Source: Variovorax sp. CF313
GTDB lineage: Bacteria; Pseudomonadota; Gammaproteobacteria; Burkholderiales; Burkholderiaceae_C
Assembly: GCF_000282635.1 (NCBI RefSeq)
Contig: NZ_AKIW01000053.1
Coordinates: 85,176 to 149,175, forward strand
Length of the DNA: 64,000 nucleotides
Direction of reading: 5' to 3'
Below, piece by piece: positions 37,609-46,472 of this stretch. Within the stretch, counting starts at the first letter, position 1; every line of letters begins with the position of its first letter. Made by a program: the position numbers and the translations under genes. The notes under the pieces were generated by a model. The model ran no database searches and was not told the DNA's origin. It worked only from the letters and a program-made list of their open reading frames with translations.

Positions 37609-38808
37609 ATGAAGTTCCGCCCCGCCGCACTCGCGGCCCCCGCCCTGGCCGCCGCCCTTGCAGTGCTTGCCGGCTGCGCGAACATGACGCCCACCGTGCC
37701 GCAGCGCCAGCTGATGCTGGTCGCCAACGACGAGAAGCAGTCGTGGAACGACGCCGGTGTCGTGGCCCTCGGCCCGATGGGGCGCGACACGGTGCAGGTG
37801 CTCGACATCGGCACCGACCCGTTGGCGCCCAAGGTGCTCGGCACGCTGCAGCTGGACAACACCATCGCCGGGCCGCCGACCAACCTCGCGATCACGCCCG
37901 GCGAAACGCTGGCGCTGGTCGCCAACTCGCTCAACGTGATCGAGGAGAACGGCGCGCGCAGGCAGGTACCCGACAACCGCCTCTTCGTGATCGACCTGAC
38001 CACCACGCCGCCCAGGCTGCTCGACACGCTGCAGGTCGGCAAGCAGCCCTCGGGCCTGTCGATCAACCGCGCGGGCAACCTCGCGCTGGTGGCTAACCGC
38101 GCCGACAACTCGGTGAGCGTGCTGCGCATCGCGGGCAAGAAGGTGACGCTGATCGACACCGTGGCCATGGGCGATTCGGTGGCGCACGTGCGCTTCACGC
38201 CCGATGGCAAGCGCGCGCTGGCTGCCAAGTTTCCGAGCCACAAGATCGCGCTGCTCGACGTGAACGGCGAGAAGGTCAGCTACAACAAGGTCGACCTCGC
38301 CGCCGGCCTGTGGCCCTACAACGTCGACGTGACGCCCGACGGCAAGCTCGCGCTCACGGCCGACAACGGCAACTCGGGCGCCTCCGACGGCCAGGTCGAC
38401 ACGGTGAGCGTGATCGACCTCGAAGCCGCGCCGCCACGCGTGGCCGACAAGGTGGTGGTGGGCGACGGCCCCGAAGGCCTCGCCGTGAGCCCGACCGGCA
38501 GGCATGCGGTGGCGGTGATCCTGCGCGGCAGCAATGCGTCGAAGAGCGCTTACTTCTACAACCGCAACGGCTCGGTGGTCCTGCTGAAGATCGACGGCAA
38601 GAAGGTCACGCGCGCCAATGAGGTGGAGGTGCGCGGCCTGCCCGAGGGCGCGGTGTGGAGCGCCGACGGCAAGTACCTCTACGTGGGCAACTTCATCGAC
38701 CAGGACATCACGATCCTGCGGCTCGATGGCGACACGCTGGTCCCGACGGGCAAGTCGTTTCCGCTGCAGGGCCATCCGGCCGCGATGCGCGGGACAATGA
38801 CGCACTGA
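37609..38808 (+). CDS. YncE-like beta-propeller lipoprotein
   Basis: A 399-residue exported protein. The signal peptide ends LAVLAGC, so the mature protein is likely lipidated. The rest is a run of YVTN/YncE-type blades: RLFVIDLTTTPPRLLDTLQVG, ALVANRADNSVSVLRI, HVRFTPDGKRALAAKFPSHKIALLDV, VTPDGKLALTADN and LYVGNFIDQDITILRLDGD. Such propellers bind other molecules or DNA; the ligand here is unknown. The start ATG at 37609 follows GGAGAC. Confidence 0.87.
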   Translation: MKFRPAALAAPALAAALAVLAGCANMTPTVPQRQLMLVANDEKQSWNDAGVVALGPMGRDTVQVLDIGTDPLAPKVLGTLQLDNTIAGPPTNLAITPGETLALVANSLNVIEENGARRQVPDNRLFVIDLTTTPPRLLDTLQVGKQPSGLSINRAGNLALVANRADNSVSVLRIAGKKVTLIDTVAMGDSVAHVRFTPDGKRALAAKFPSHKIALLDVNGEKVSYNKVDLAAGLWPYNVDVTPDGKLALTADNGNSGASDGQVDTVSVIDLEAAPPRVADKVVVGDGPEGLAVSPTGRHAVAVILRGSNASKSAYFYNRNGSVVLLKIDGKKVTRANEVEVRGLPEGAVWSADGKYLYVGNFIDQDITILRLDGDTLVPTGKSFPLQGHPAAMRGTMTH

Positions 38809-38838
38809 TCGATCCACACTCCCCCGCACGAAAAAGCC

Positions 38839-39051
38839 ATGGCGCAACCCAAACGACAACTCCGCACGCTCGAGCGCGGCATCCTCTGCCTCGTGATCGG
38901 CGTCGCCGTTCTGCTGGGGCCGCGCTTCCTGCAGGGCACGCGCTGGTTCGAGATGGTGGCAGGGGCCTATCTGGTCGGCTGGTTCGCGGTGGTGCTGGGC
39001 GTGGCGTTGATCGCGGTCGAGCTGGTGAAGCGCGGCAAGCCGCGCCAGTAG
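38839..39051 (+). CDS. Small two-helix membrane protein
   Basis: A 70-residue basic protein with two hydrophobic helices (LERGILCLVIGVAVLLGPRF and AYLVGWFAVVLGVALIAVEL) between Arg/Lys-rich ends. I do not recognise the family. The ATG at 38839 lies 30 bp after the propeller gene, so the two may share a transcript. It is convergent with the DUF808 gene. Confidence 0.65.
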   Translation: MAQPKRQLRTLERGILCLVIGVAVLLGPRFLQGTRWFEMVAGAYLVGWFAVVLGVALIAVELVKRGKPRQ

Positions 39052-39067
39052 CCAACAACCTGGCCTC

Positions 39068-39976
39068 TCAGGCCTTCTTGCCGCGCAGCTTGCCGACCAG
39101 TTCCACCACGGCCAGCACGATGGCGCCGGCCACGAGGCCCACGCCGGCGTTCACGCCCATCGAGCCCAGCGTGCCGAACACGCCGCCCGTGGCCGTGGCC
39201 CAGCCCTCGACCGCATGGCCCAGCGCCGGCAAGCCATGCACCAGGATGCCGCCGCCCACGAGGAACATCGCGGCCGTGCCGGCCACCGACAGCGCCTTCA
39301 TGAGCCAGGGTGCCGCAGCCAGGATGCCACGGCCCAGGGCGCGCGATGCGGCGCTGGCGCGCTGGCTCAGGTAGAGGCCCGCGTCGTCGAGCTTCACGAT
39401 GCCGGCCACGAGGCCATAGACGCCGATGGTCATGATCAGCGCAATGCCGACCAGCACGGTCAACTGCGTCGTGAAAGGCTGGCCCTGCACGGTGCCCAGC
39501 GTGATGGCGATGATCTCGGCCGAGAGAATGAAGTCGGTGCGCACCGCGCCCTTGATCTTGTCCTTCTCCATCGCGACCACGTCGACCGAGGCGTCGGCAA
39601 CGGCCTTCTCGTGGCGCTGGGTGTCGGCTTCGTGCTCCTTCTTGTGCAGAAACTTGTGCGCGAGCTTCTCGGTACCTTCGAAGCACAGGAACGCACCGCC
39701 CACCATCAGCAGCGGCGTTACCAGCCACGGCAGCCAGGTGCCGATGGCGAGCGCCGCGGGCACGAGGATGGCCTTGTTGACGAACGAGCCCTTGCACACG
39801 GCCCAGACCACCGGAATCTCGCGCTCGGCCTTGACGCCGGACACCTGCTGCGCATTGAGCGCAAGGTCGTCGCCCAGCACGCCGGCCGTTTTCTTGGCGG
39901 CGACCTTGGTGAGGATCGACACGTCGTCGAGAACGGTCGCGATGTCGTCGAGAAGCAGGAGCAGGCTGGTGGCCAT
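39068..39976 (-). CDS. DUF808 family inner membrane protein (YedI-like)
   Basis: A 302-residue membrane protein. MATSLLLLLDDIATVLDDVSILTKVAAKKTAGVLGDDLALN is the highly conserved start of the DUF808/YedI family; VVWAVCKGSFVNKAILVPAAL and the many Gly-rich helices in the second half also fit. The function is not known. About five to seven membrane segments are seen, with a charged loop KKEHEADTQRHEKAV in the middle. Confidence 0.92.
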   Translation of the reverse strand: MATSLLLLLDDIATVLDDVSILTKVAAKKTAGVLGDDLALNAQQVSGVKAEREIPVVWAVCKGSFVNKAILVPAALAIGTWLPWLVTPLLMVGGAFLCFEGTEKLAHKFLHKKEHEADTQRHEKAVADASVDVVAMEKDKIKGAVRTDFILSAEIIAITLGTVQGQPFTTQLTVLVGIALIMTIGVYGLVAGIVKLDDAGLYLSQRASAASRALGRGILAAAPWLMKALSVAGTAAMFLVGGGILVHGLPALGHAVEGWATATGGVFGTLGSMGVNAGVGLVAGAIVLAVVELVGKLRGKKA

Positions 39977-40094
39977 GGGGCAAGATCAGGGCTGAAAAAG
40001 AAGCGGCGAGCTTATCCGCAGCCGCCACCCGCCCCCTGCAATAACCGTACGCGGGCGCCCTGAACGGGAGCCGGCATGCGAGCTTGCCGGCGAA

Positions 40095-40787
40095 TCAGAG
40101 AGCGCCGAGCGCAATGGCCAGCATCGCGGCCAGCGACACGCCGAACAGCGCCAGGCCCACGCGGCGGCGGCGGTGCGTAAGCATCCACAGCGCCACACCC
40201 GAGATCGACAGGAAGATCAGGCTGCCGGCCAGCGTGTCGACCAGCAGGATCCACGGCAGCGGCATGCTGCCGCCCTTGTGCATGTTGGTAAGCGTGGCAA
40301 CGAAACCATTGTGCGTAGTGGCGACGCCGACCGAGCGGTTGCCCTGCCAGTACTCGGCCTGCACGATCTCGTTGGGGCCGCCGAAGTTGAACACCCAGTG
40401 GGCCGGCTGCATGAGCGCCGGGGCGCTCTTATCGCCCGTGTCACTCTTGTCGGCCCAGGCGACGGGCTTGGCCGGTTCGATGCGCGAGGTGCTGGGCGGG
40501 CCGCTCATGCGCAGCGCCCCCTGCAGCCACAGGCTCATCGCCTCGGGCGTTGCCGGCACCGGATCGGGCAGCGCCAGCTGGGCGCGCGTGCGCTCCTGGG
40601 CCTGCGGCAGCTTCAGCACGTTGCGGTGGTTGAGCCAGATGCCGCTGAAACCGAACAGCAGCCCCAGCACCGCGCCCCACAGGCCGAACCAGCCATGGGT
40701 GCGGCGAATCCATTGCACGGCGGCGGTGCGGCGCTGGTGCGATCGCACGCGCGCGACGTGGCCGAGGGTGCTGCCGCCGGCGTCCAT
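40095..40787 (-). CDS. PepSY-associated membrane protein
   Basis: A 230-residue membrane protein. A first helix (WFGLWGAVLGLLFGFSGIWLNHR), a periplasmic part of about 120 residues ending TNMHKGGSMPLPWILLVDTLAGSLIFLSISGVALWML, and a third helix match the PepSY-associated TM helix domain. Relatives are linked to siderophore or redox systems. The start codon lies 1 base after the stop of the acetyltransferase gene, so translation is probably coupled. Confidence 0.85.
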   Translation of the reverse strand: MDAGGSTLGHVARVRSHQRRTAAVQWIRRTHGWFGLWGAVLGLLFGFSGIWLNHRNVLKLPQAQERTRAQLALPDPVPATPEAMSLWLQGALRMSGPPSTSRIEPAKPVAWADKSDTGDKSAPALMQPAHWVFNFGGPNEIVQAEYWQGNRSVGVATTHNGFVATLTNMHKGGSMPLPWILLVDTLAGSLIFLSISGVALWMLTHRRRRVGLALFGVSLAAMLAIALGAL

Positions 40788-40788
40788 G

Positions 40789-41307
40789 TCAGGAAACGTC
40801 GCGCTTGAGGCGGATTTCCTCGACGCGCACCGTGCCCAGGGCGGTGGTCTTGGCGGTCTTCATCTCGCGCTTGAAGCCGGCGAGTTCGTGGAAGCGCATG
40901 GCGCGATCGTTGCGGATCGGCACCCAGATGGTGACCGTCGTGCAGCCCTCTTCTTCCAGGCCTTCGCGCGCGGCGTCCCAGAGGGCCACGCCCACGCCCT
41001 TGCCCCAATGCTCGGGCTTGACGTAGATCGCCCAGATCTCGCCGGTGGTGGGCGGCGTCTTGGGGTCACGCGAGCGGTCGAAGCCGACGAAGCCGACGAT
41101 CTGGCCGTCGAGCGTGGCCACGTGCACCTGGGGTTCGCTGAATTCGATGGCTTCGCGCCACTTGGCTTCGCGCGAGGCCGGGGCCAGCATGCGCAGCTCT
41201 TCTTCGGGGAGGATGCCTTCGTAGGCGGCCTTGGCGGACAGGGCGTGGACCTCGGCAACGGCCTTGGCGTCGCGCATGGTGGCGGGGCGAACTTCGTAAT
41301 CTGACAT
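40789..41307 (-). CDS. GNAT-family N-acetyltransferase
   Basis: A 172-residue cytosolic acetyltransferase. The acetyl-CoA binding motif is GEIWAIYVKPEHWGKGVGVALWDAA (with GKGVG), followed by VTIWVPIRNDRAMRFHELAGFKRE, the GNAT motif B. The substrate is unknown. It is upstream of, and coupled to, the PepSY protein; a functional link between the two is not obvious. Confidence 0.9.
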   Translation of the reverse strand: MSDYEVRPATMRDAKAVAEVHALSAKAAYEGILPEEELRMLAPASREAKWREAIEFSEPQVHVATLDGQIVGFVGFDRSRDPKTPPTTGEIWAIYVKPEHWGKGVGVALWDAAREGLEEEGCTTVTIWVPIRNDRAMRFHELAGFKREMKTAKTTALGTVRVEEIRLKRDVS

Positions 41308-41394
41308 GAATGCGGGAAATCGGATGGAACCGCGTATTGTCGCCGCACCGCTAAACTGCCTGCTGTATCCGTCGCAACAACAGGAGAATTCGAC

Positions 41395-41544
41395 ATGGCC
41401 AAGGGTCAGCAACGCAGCACCAAGGAAGCGAAGAAACCGAAGAAGGACACTTCGCCACCCAAGCCTGTGGGCACCGGCGGCATCGAGCCCGTGCGCACGA
41501 TCACCACCGCCGTGATCCCCCGCGGCAAACTCAAGAACAAGTGA
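41395..41544 (+). CDS. 49-residue basic protein, head of a coupled trio
   Basis: A short gene with a strong AGGAGA site before ATG 41395. The product is Lys/Pro-rich ([20 protein letters not shown]) and ends IPRGKLKNK. It overlaps the following VF530 gene by GTGA. Similar small basic proteins occur in Burkholderiales, but no function is known to me. The good SD and the coupling are the main evidence that it is real. Confidence 0.7.
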   Translation: MAKGQQRSTKEAKKPKKDTSPPKPVGTGGIEPVRTITTAVIPRGKLKNK

Positions 41545-41831
41545 CCGGTCAAGCGCCAGCCCCCGCGGCCAAAAAGGCCCAGCCACGCAACCCGTTGCAC
41601 GGGCTGACGCTGGAAGCCATCGTCACGGCGCTGGTCGACTACTACGGATGGGAGCACCTGAGCGAACTCGTACCCATCCGTTGCTTCACGCTCGACCCGA
41701 GCGTGAGTTCCAGCCTCAAGTTCCTGCGCAAGACGCCGTGGGCGCGCGAGAAGGTCGAGAGCCTGTACCTCTTCATGCTGCGCGAGCAACGCCGCGAGCA
41801 GCAGCAACAGGAACCGCCGCCGCAACCATGA
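41541..41831 (+). CDS. VF530 / DUF2132 family protein
   Basis: A 96-residue protein with GTG start at 41541 overlapping the preceding stop. [60 protein letters not shown] carries the VF530 domain, a small helical fold thought to bind DNA. The C-terminus is Gln/Pro-rich. It overlaps the ferredoxin start by 4 bp, giving a three-gene translational chain. Confidence 0.88.
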   Translation: MTGQAPAPAAKKAQPRNPLHGLTLEAIVTALVDYYGWEHLSELVPIRCFTLDPSVSSSLKFLRKTPWAREKVESLYLFMLREQRREQQQQEPPPQP

Positions 41832-42115
41832 AGGTCCGACTCGAGCCCTCGGGCCTCGACTTCGAGACCGACACCGCCACCACGCTCCTGAAGGCCGCCG
41901 AAGAAGCCGGCATCGAACTGCCGAGCTCGTGCCGCAACGGCACCTGCCGCACCTGCATCTGCCGGCGGCTGTCCGGCGAAACCCGCCACACCATCGAATG
42001 GCCCGGCCTGAGCGCCGAGGAAAAGGCCGAGGGCTGGATCCTGCCTTGCGTGGCACAGGCGCTGGGCGACCTGACGCTCGACGTGCCCGGCGCTCGCGCC
42101 CTGTTCGCGGATTAG
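41828..42115 (+). CDS. 2Fe-2S ferredoxin
   Basis: A 95-residue plant-type ferredoxin. The cluster ligands are C-x4-C-x2-C in [11 protein letters not shown] and a distant Cys in [33 protein letters not shown] is the usual beta-grasp start. It is shorter and less acidic than chloroplast-type ferredoxins and resembles electron carriers for oxygenases. No partner enzyme is adjacent. The stop overlaps the stop of the convergent MFS gene by 3 bp. Confidence 0.92.
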   Translation: MKVRLEPSGLDFETDTATTLLKAAEEAGIELPSSCRNGTCRTCICRRLSGETRHTIEWPGLSAEEKAEGWILPCVAQALGDLTLDVPGARALFAD

Positions 42116-43425
42116 GCCGGGGGAGGCCTGGCGGAAGGCGCCGCCACCACCAGCCGGTCCCGCTGCGCCAGCGACGGGAACAGCTTGAACCACGTCAGCG
42201 CGACCAGCATCGTCCCGACGCCGCCCACCACCACCGAGCCGACCGGTCCGAGCAGCGCCGCCGTGGCGCCCGATTCGAACTCGCCGAGCTGGTTGCTCGC
42301 GCCGATGAAGATCGAGTTGACCGCGCTCACCCGCCCGCGCATGGCGTCGGGCGTCTCGAGCTGCACCAGCGTCTGGCGGATCACCACGTTGACCATGTCG
42401 GCGCCGCCCGAGACCGCCAGCGCGATCAGCGAGACGACGAAGCTCTTCGAAATGCCGAACACCACCATGCACACCCCGAAGAGCCCCACGGCCAGCAGCA
42501 GCGTGCGCCCCACGTTGCGCTCGACCGGCCGGCGCGTGAGCGCGATGGACATCACCAGCGCGCCCGCCGCCGGCGCGCTGCGCAGCAGGCCGAGCCCCCA
42601 GGGCCCCGTGTGCAGGATGTCCTTGGCGTAGATCGGCAGCAGCGCCACCGCACCGCCCAGCAGCACCGCGAACAGGTCGAGCGAGACTGCGCCGAGCACG
42701 GGCTTGCGCTTCCAGATGAAATCGACGCCCGCGAACACGGTGGCCAGCGTGACCGGTTCGCGCGCGGCCGGCGTGTAGGCATAGCGCAGCCGCAGAACCA
42801 GCGCGCAGGCGACCGCAAAGAACGCCACGCTGGCGCCGTAGACCACCGCCATGCCCGCCACGAACAGCAGGCCGCCGAGGGCCGGCCCGCCGATGATCGC
42901 GCCCTGCATGCCGGCCGAGCTGAAGGCCATCGCGCGCGACAGCATGGCGGGCGGTACCAGCAGCGGCGTCAGCGCCTGCTGTGCCGGCATCTGGAAGGCG
43001 CGCACCGCGCCCAGCACCAGCGACAGCCCCAGCAGCAGGCCGCGCGTGTCGTGCTTCTCCAGCACCGCCAGCAGCAGCGCCAGCGCCACCAGTCCCTGCA
43101 CCGCGAAGCAGGCCGCCACGATGCGCCCGCGATGGTGGCGGTCGACGACATGGCCGGCCAGCAGCGCCAGCAGCAGCGCGGGAACGAACTGGTAGAGGCC
43201 CACGAGGCCCAGGTCCCAGGCGCTGCCGGTGAGCTCGTACATATGCCAGCCGATGGCCACCAGCAGCATCTGCGAGGCGGCGGTGCCGAACAGCCGCGCC
43301 GTCCACATCTGCATGAACGGACGCTCGCGCGTCAGGTCGGAAAAGCCGGGAGAAGAAACCGCGGCGCCCGAGGGAATGGCTGCGGCGTCGGTGGAAGAAG
43401 CGGAAACAGGGGCGGGGCCGGACAT
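42112..43425 (-). CDS. MFS transporter
   Basis: A 437-residue major facilitator with about 12 helices and an Ala/Ser-rich 30-residue N-terminal tail. GHVVDRHHRGRIV is the loop 2-3 motif, and RAFQMPAQQALTPLLVPP with SGGADMVNVVIRQTLVQLETPDAMRGRVSAVNSIFIGASNQLGEF are typical of the Enterobactin exporter-like/MFS_3 group. The substrate is unknown. I start at 43425; further upstream in-frame codons look non-coding. Confidence 0.9.
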   Translation of the reverse strand: MSGPAPVSASSTDAAAIPSGAAVSSPGFSDLTRERPFMQMWTARLFGTAASQMLLVAIGWHMYELTGSAWDLGLVGLYQFVPALLLALLAGHVVDRHHRGRIVAACFAVQGLVALALLLAVLEKHDTRGLLLGLSLVLGAVRAFQMPAQQALTPLLVPPAMLSRAMAFSSAGMQGAIIGGPALGGLLFVAGMAVVYGASVAFFAVACALVLRLRYAYTPAAREPVTLATVFAGVDFIWKRKPVLGAVSLDLFAVLLGGAVALLPIYAKDILHTGPWGLGLLRSAPAAGALVMSIALTRRPVERNVGRTLLLAVGLFGVCMVVFGISKSFVVSLIALAVSGGADMVNVVIRQTLVQLETPDAMRGRVSAVNSIFIGASNQLGEFESGATAALLGPVGSVVVGGVGTMLVALTWFKLFPSLAQRDRLVVAAPSARPPPA

Positions 43426-43512
43426 TCGTTCGAGGATAGCCGAGGCTTCATGAGCGCGGCATGAGAGGGCCAAAACGGGCCTGCAACGGGCTCTCTACAC
43501 TCGGCGGCATCC

Positions 43513-44169
43513 ATGACCGCGCCGCCGCTCCTGCACCCCCTCCACGAAGACCCCTACCTGCTGGTGTTCGACAAGCCCGCCGGCCTGCTCTGCGTGCCCG
43601 GCCGCGGCGAGGACAAGCAGGATTGCCTGAGCGCGCGCGCAATGCGGCAGTGGCCCGACGCGCTGATCGTGCATCGCCTCGACATGGGCACGAGCGGGCT
43701 GGTGGTGATGGCACGCGGCATCCCCATGCAGCGCGCGCTGAGCGCGGCCTTTGCCGAGCGGCGGGTGCACAAGCGCTATGAAGCCGTCGTCGACGGCGCG
43801 ATGCCGGTGCGGGAAGACTGGTCGCTGATCGACGCGCCGCTGATGGCCGACTGGCCGCGCCGGCCACTGCAGAAGATCGATCCTGCGGGCAAGCCCAGCG
43901 TCACGCGGTGGAAGGCGGTGTCACTGCTACCCGGCGAGCCCGCCGCGACCCACGTGCTGCTGGAGCCGCTGACGGGCCGCTCGCATCAGCTGCGCGTGCA
44001 CCTGCTCTCGATCGGCCATCCGATCCTCGGTGATGCGCTGTACGGCGATGCAGCCCTGCAAGCGCGTGCGCCGCGCCTGTTGCTGCACGCGAGCGAGTTG
44101 GGATTCGTGCACCCGGTGACGCAGCAAGACCTTTGCTTCAATCGGCCGCCCGATTTCATCGTCTCCTGA
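43513..44169 (+). CDS. RluA-family pseudouridine synthase
   Basis: A 218-residue RNA pseudouridine synthase. The catalytic Asp is in IVHRLDMGTSGLVVMA (HRLD motif). LLVFDKPAGLLCVPG and the closing LLEPLTGRSHQLRVHLLSIGHPILGDALYG are equally conserved. It lacks an S4 domain and is close in size to RluA, which modifies 23S rRNA U746 and tRNA U32; the exact target is inferred. It lies tail-to-tail with the Usp gene. Confidence 0.92.
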   Translation: MTAPPLLHPLHEDPYLLVFDKPAGLLCVPGRGEDKQDCLSARAMRQWPDALIVHRLDMGTSGLVVMARGIPMQRALSAAFAERRVHKRYEAVVDGAMPVREDWSLIDAPLMADWPRRPLQKIDPAGKPSVTRWKAVSLLPGEPAATHVLLEPLTGRSHQLRVHLLSIGHPILGDALYGDAALQARAPRLLLHASELGFVHPVTQQDLCFNRPPDFIVS

Positions 44170-44173
44170 GCGA

Positions 44174-44614
44174 TCAGCCGCCCTTGACGACCAGCACGGG
44201 CATGTTGGCGTCCTGCAGCACGCGCTGCGTCACGCTGCCCAGCAGCAGTTTCTCGATGCCGCTGCGGCCGTGCGAGCCCATCACGATCAGGTCGGCCGCG
44301 ATGGCGATGGCCGTATCGACGATGCCTTCGTGCACCACGTGGCCGTCGATCACGCGCTGGTCGCTGTGAAGGCCTTCGGCCGCGAGCGCCGCCACGCCGC
44401 GCGCGAGCGCCGCATTGGCACTGGCCGTGGCTGCGGCGAGGTATTCGTTCTGGCCGAGCGCGTAGTCCGCGCCCACACCGATGAAGGGATAGTTGTCGAT
44501 CACGTGAATCAACGTGATGCGGCTACCGAAAGCCAGCGCGAGGCCGCTGGCCTTGCTGACGGCGAGCATGGAAGTTTCGGAGCCGTCGATCGGAACCAGG
44601 ATGTGATTGAACAT
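44174..44614 (-). CDS. Universal stress protein, UspA family
   Basis: A 146-residue Usp-fold protein. MFNHILVPIDGSETSMLAVSKA opens the fold, and the ATP-binding loop GSHGRSGIEKLLLGSVTQRVLQ (G-x2-G-x9-G-S/T) is intact, so it probably binds ATP. Usp proteins support survival in stress. It is monocistronic. Confidence 0.94.
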   Translation of the reverse strand: MFNHILVPIDGSETSMLAVSKASGLALAFGSRITLIHVIDNYPFIGVGADYALGQNEYLAAATASANAALARGVAALAAEGLHSDQRVIDGHVVHEGIVDTAIAIAADLIVMGSHGRSGIEKLLLGSVTQRVLQDANMPVLVVKGG

Positions 44615-44731
44615 GGCGGGACCTCGCTTTCGTCGCAGACAGACACGACTCACCGTCGAGCCGGACCCCGAATTTAACCCCGATGCCGGAGGGAACCTGT
44701 AGGACTCAAGGCAGCGACGGGAAACGGGGCG

Positions 44732-45490
44732 TCAATCCCCCTGGAAACCCTTGGCCCGGCAAGTGATCACGAGCGTGTCGCGCCAGCCTTCGCCGCCCTC
44801 CTCGAGCGGCTGGATCGGCGTCGATTCATGGATCACACGCGCATCGTCGAGCAGCAGCAGGGTCCACGGTTCGGTCATGGTGAAGCGCTCGCCGCGGCGG
44901 CCATTGGCCTCGAACACGCGCGTCTCGCCGCCCTTGATGCCGTGCCTGCCGACGAGTGCCACGGCCACGAGATCGACCCCATCGCGGTGCGCACCTTCGG
45001 GCGTCGGCCGGCCGATGCCGCCGGCGGTGTCGATGCGGAACTGGTGCGCTTCCACGTACCAGCGCTGCCGTGTCGTGCCACGCATGTCGCTGCAGGCCTT
45101 GCCGAGCTGCCGCAGCAGCCGCTGCCACACGGGTTGTGCCACGGTGGCATCGAGCATCGGCGCAAACCAGCGCTGCATGCCGCCGTGCAGCGCGTTGTAT
45201 TCGACCGGCTGCCAGTGCGCGCGGTGCGGCACCTGCGTGAGCGTGGCGTGGTCGTCGGCTTCGATGGTGAAACAGGCGTGGCGCCGAGTGCGGTAGCGGC
45301 CACCGTCCTTCAGGTAGTCGTCGGGCGGGAGGCCGTTCCAGTCGGCGTGCAGTGCATCGAGCTGCGCGATCGGTGCGCCAAGCCATTCGCCCACACCCTG
45401 CGGGCTGAGTACCGCATAGCCTTGCTCGCGCAGTGCGGCGGGCAGCTCGGCCGGGGCGATGAACGGCGGAGTGAAGGCGGCCGTGGTCAC
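44732..45490 (-). CDS. 2OG-Fe(II) dioxygenase family protein
   Basis: A 252-residue putative iron/2-oxoglutarate oxygenase of the 2OG-Fe_Oxy_2 type. The first iron ligands are H and D in TPEGAHRDGVDLV, and the distal His is in DARVIHESTPI; the Arg after it would hold 2-oxoglutarate. Relatives hydroxylate amino acids. The start is a GTG at 45490 that overlaps the stop of the DUF427 gene (GTGA), so both are made from one message. Confidence 0.87.
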   Translation of the reverse strand: MTTAAFTPPFIAPAELPAALREQGYAVLSPQGVGEWLGAPIAQLDALHADWNGLPPDDYLKDGGRYRTRRHACFTIEADDHATLTQVPHRAHWQPVEYNALHGGMQRWFAPMLDATVAQPVWQRLLRQLGKACSDMRGTTRQRWYVEAHQFRIDTAGGIGRPTPEGAHRDGVDLVAVALVGRHGIKGGETRVFEANGRRGERFTMTEPWTLLLLDDARVIHESTPIQPLEEGGEGWRDTLVITCRAKGFQGD

Positions 45491-45771
45491 TGCGCGCTGA
45501 CCTTCACGTCCTTCCAGAACGCGACGCGGTCGCGGATCTCTTCGGCTTCGGGCTTGGGGTCGGCGTAGTACCAGGCGGCGTCGGTGTGGAGCTCGCCGTT
45601 GACCAGCAGCGAGTAGTAGCTGGCCGAGCCCTTCCAGGCGCAGGTGGTCTTGTGGTTACTGAAGGTGACGTAGTCGCGGTTGAGTGCGCTCATCGGGAAA
45701 TAGTGATTGCCTTCGACGATCACGGTGTCGTCGCTTTCGGCGATGGTGACGCCGTTCCAGGTTGCTTTCAT
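45487..45771 (-). CDS. DUF427 family protein
   Basis: A 94-residue protein that matches DUF427 throughout: MKATWNGVTIAESDDTVIVEGNHYFP, TFSNHKTTCAWKGSASYYSLLVNGE and AAWYYADPKPEAEEIRDRVAFWKDVKV. The fold is a small beta-barrel; the function is not known. It is the first gene of a pair with the dioxygenase, and the large palindromic element lies 130 bp upstream of it. Confidence 0.92.
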   Translation of the reverse strand: MKATWNGVTIAESDDTVIVEGNHYFPMSALNRDYVTFSNHKTTCAWKGSASYYSLLVNGELHTDAAWYYADPKPEAEEIRDRVAFWKDVKVSAQ

Positions 45772-45904
45772 GGTCTTGGCTCCAGGGGGAGGGTTGCGGG
45801 GCGCTGGCCGTTGCGCTGCCGCACGGGGCCGGGGTATTGTGCCGTTTGCTTGGCACAGTCGCTTTCTTCGTTGCTGTATGTGCCCTGTTGGGGTGTTTGT
45901 TTTT

Positions 45905-46465
45905 CGGGGCCGGGTCTCGGCCCGGCGGCCGACCTACTTTTCTTTGCTTCGCCAAAGAAAAGTAGGCAAAAGAAAGGCGACCCTACTGTCTGCGTCCCTC
46001 CGCTTCGCTACGGGCAACCTGCGGTGCTCGACGTAGGCGGGGGTCCGCAGAACTCGCTTCGCTCAAACAGCTGCGGCCCTGATCCCGCCTACGCCTGCGC
46101 TCCTCGGCGCAGCCAGAAGGGCTTGGAAACCGGGCGCGCCATCGCTGCGCTCGGCTCCGGAACAGCCAATACCAACCACCGCAGGCGCGCAGCGCTTGCG
46201 GTGGCTTGGTGGCCGAGCGAAGCAAAGGCCCGAGAGGTTTCTCCTCCCCTCTGGCTGCGCCGAGGAGCGGAGTGTTTCGCGGATCAGGGCTCGCCCTTGT
46301 CTGAGCGAAGCGAGTTTGGGCGAGACCCCGCGAAACGCGAGCACCGCAGGTTGCCCGTAGCGAAGCGGAGGGTCGCAGACAGTGGGGTCGCCTTTTCTTT
46401 GCTTACTTTCTTTTGGCGAAGCAAAAGAAAGTGAGTCGCCCGCCGGGGCGAGACCCGGCCCCGGA
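45905..46465. repeat. About 560-bp composite palindromic element
   Basis: Terminal arms of about 125 bp (45905-46029 and 46341-46465) are inverted copies, nearly 90% alike by eye. Nested hairpins lie inside: a 14-bp stem at 45933-45966 with loop CTTCGC and its partner at 46402-46435 with loop GCGAAG; a module at 46032-46093 and its partner at 46274-46336, where the stems differ but still pair and the 15-base loop core is identical. The centre (about 46176-46212) is again a hairpin. No protein is encoded. It ends 7 bp before the egtD stop. The rest of the 45772-45904 gap shows nothing else. Confidence 0.85.
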
Positions 46466-46472
46466 AGCAAAC

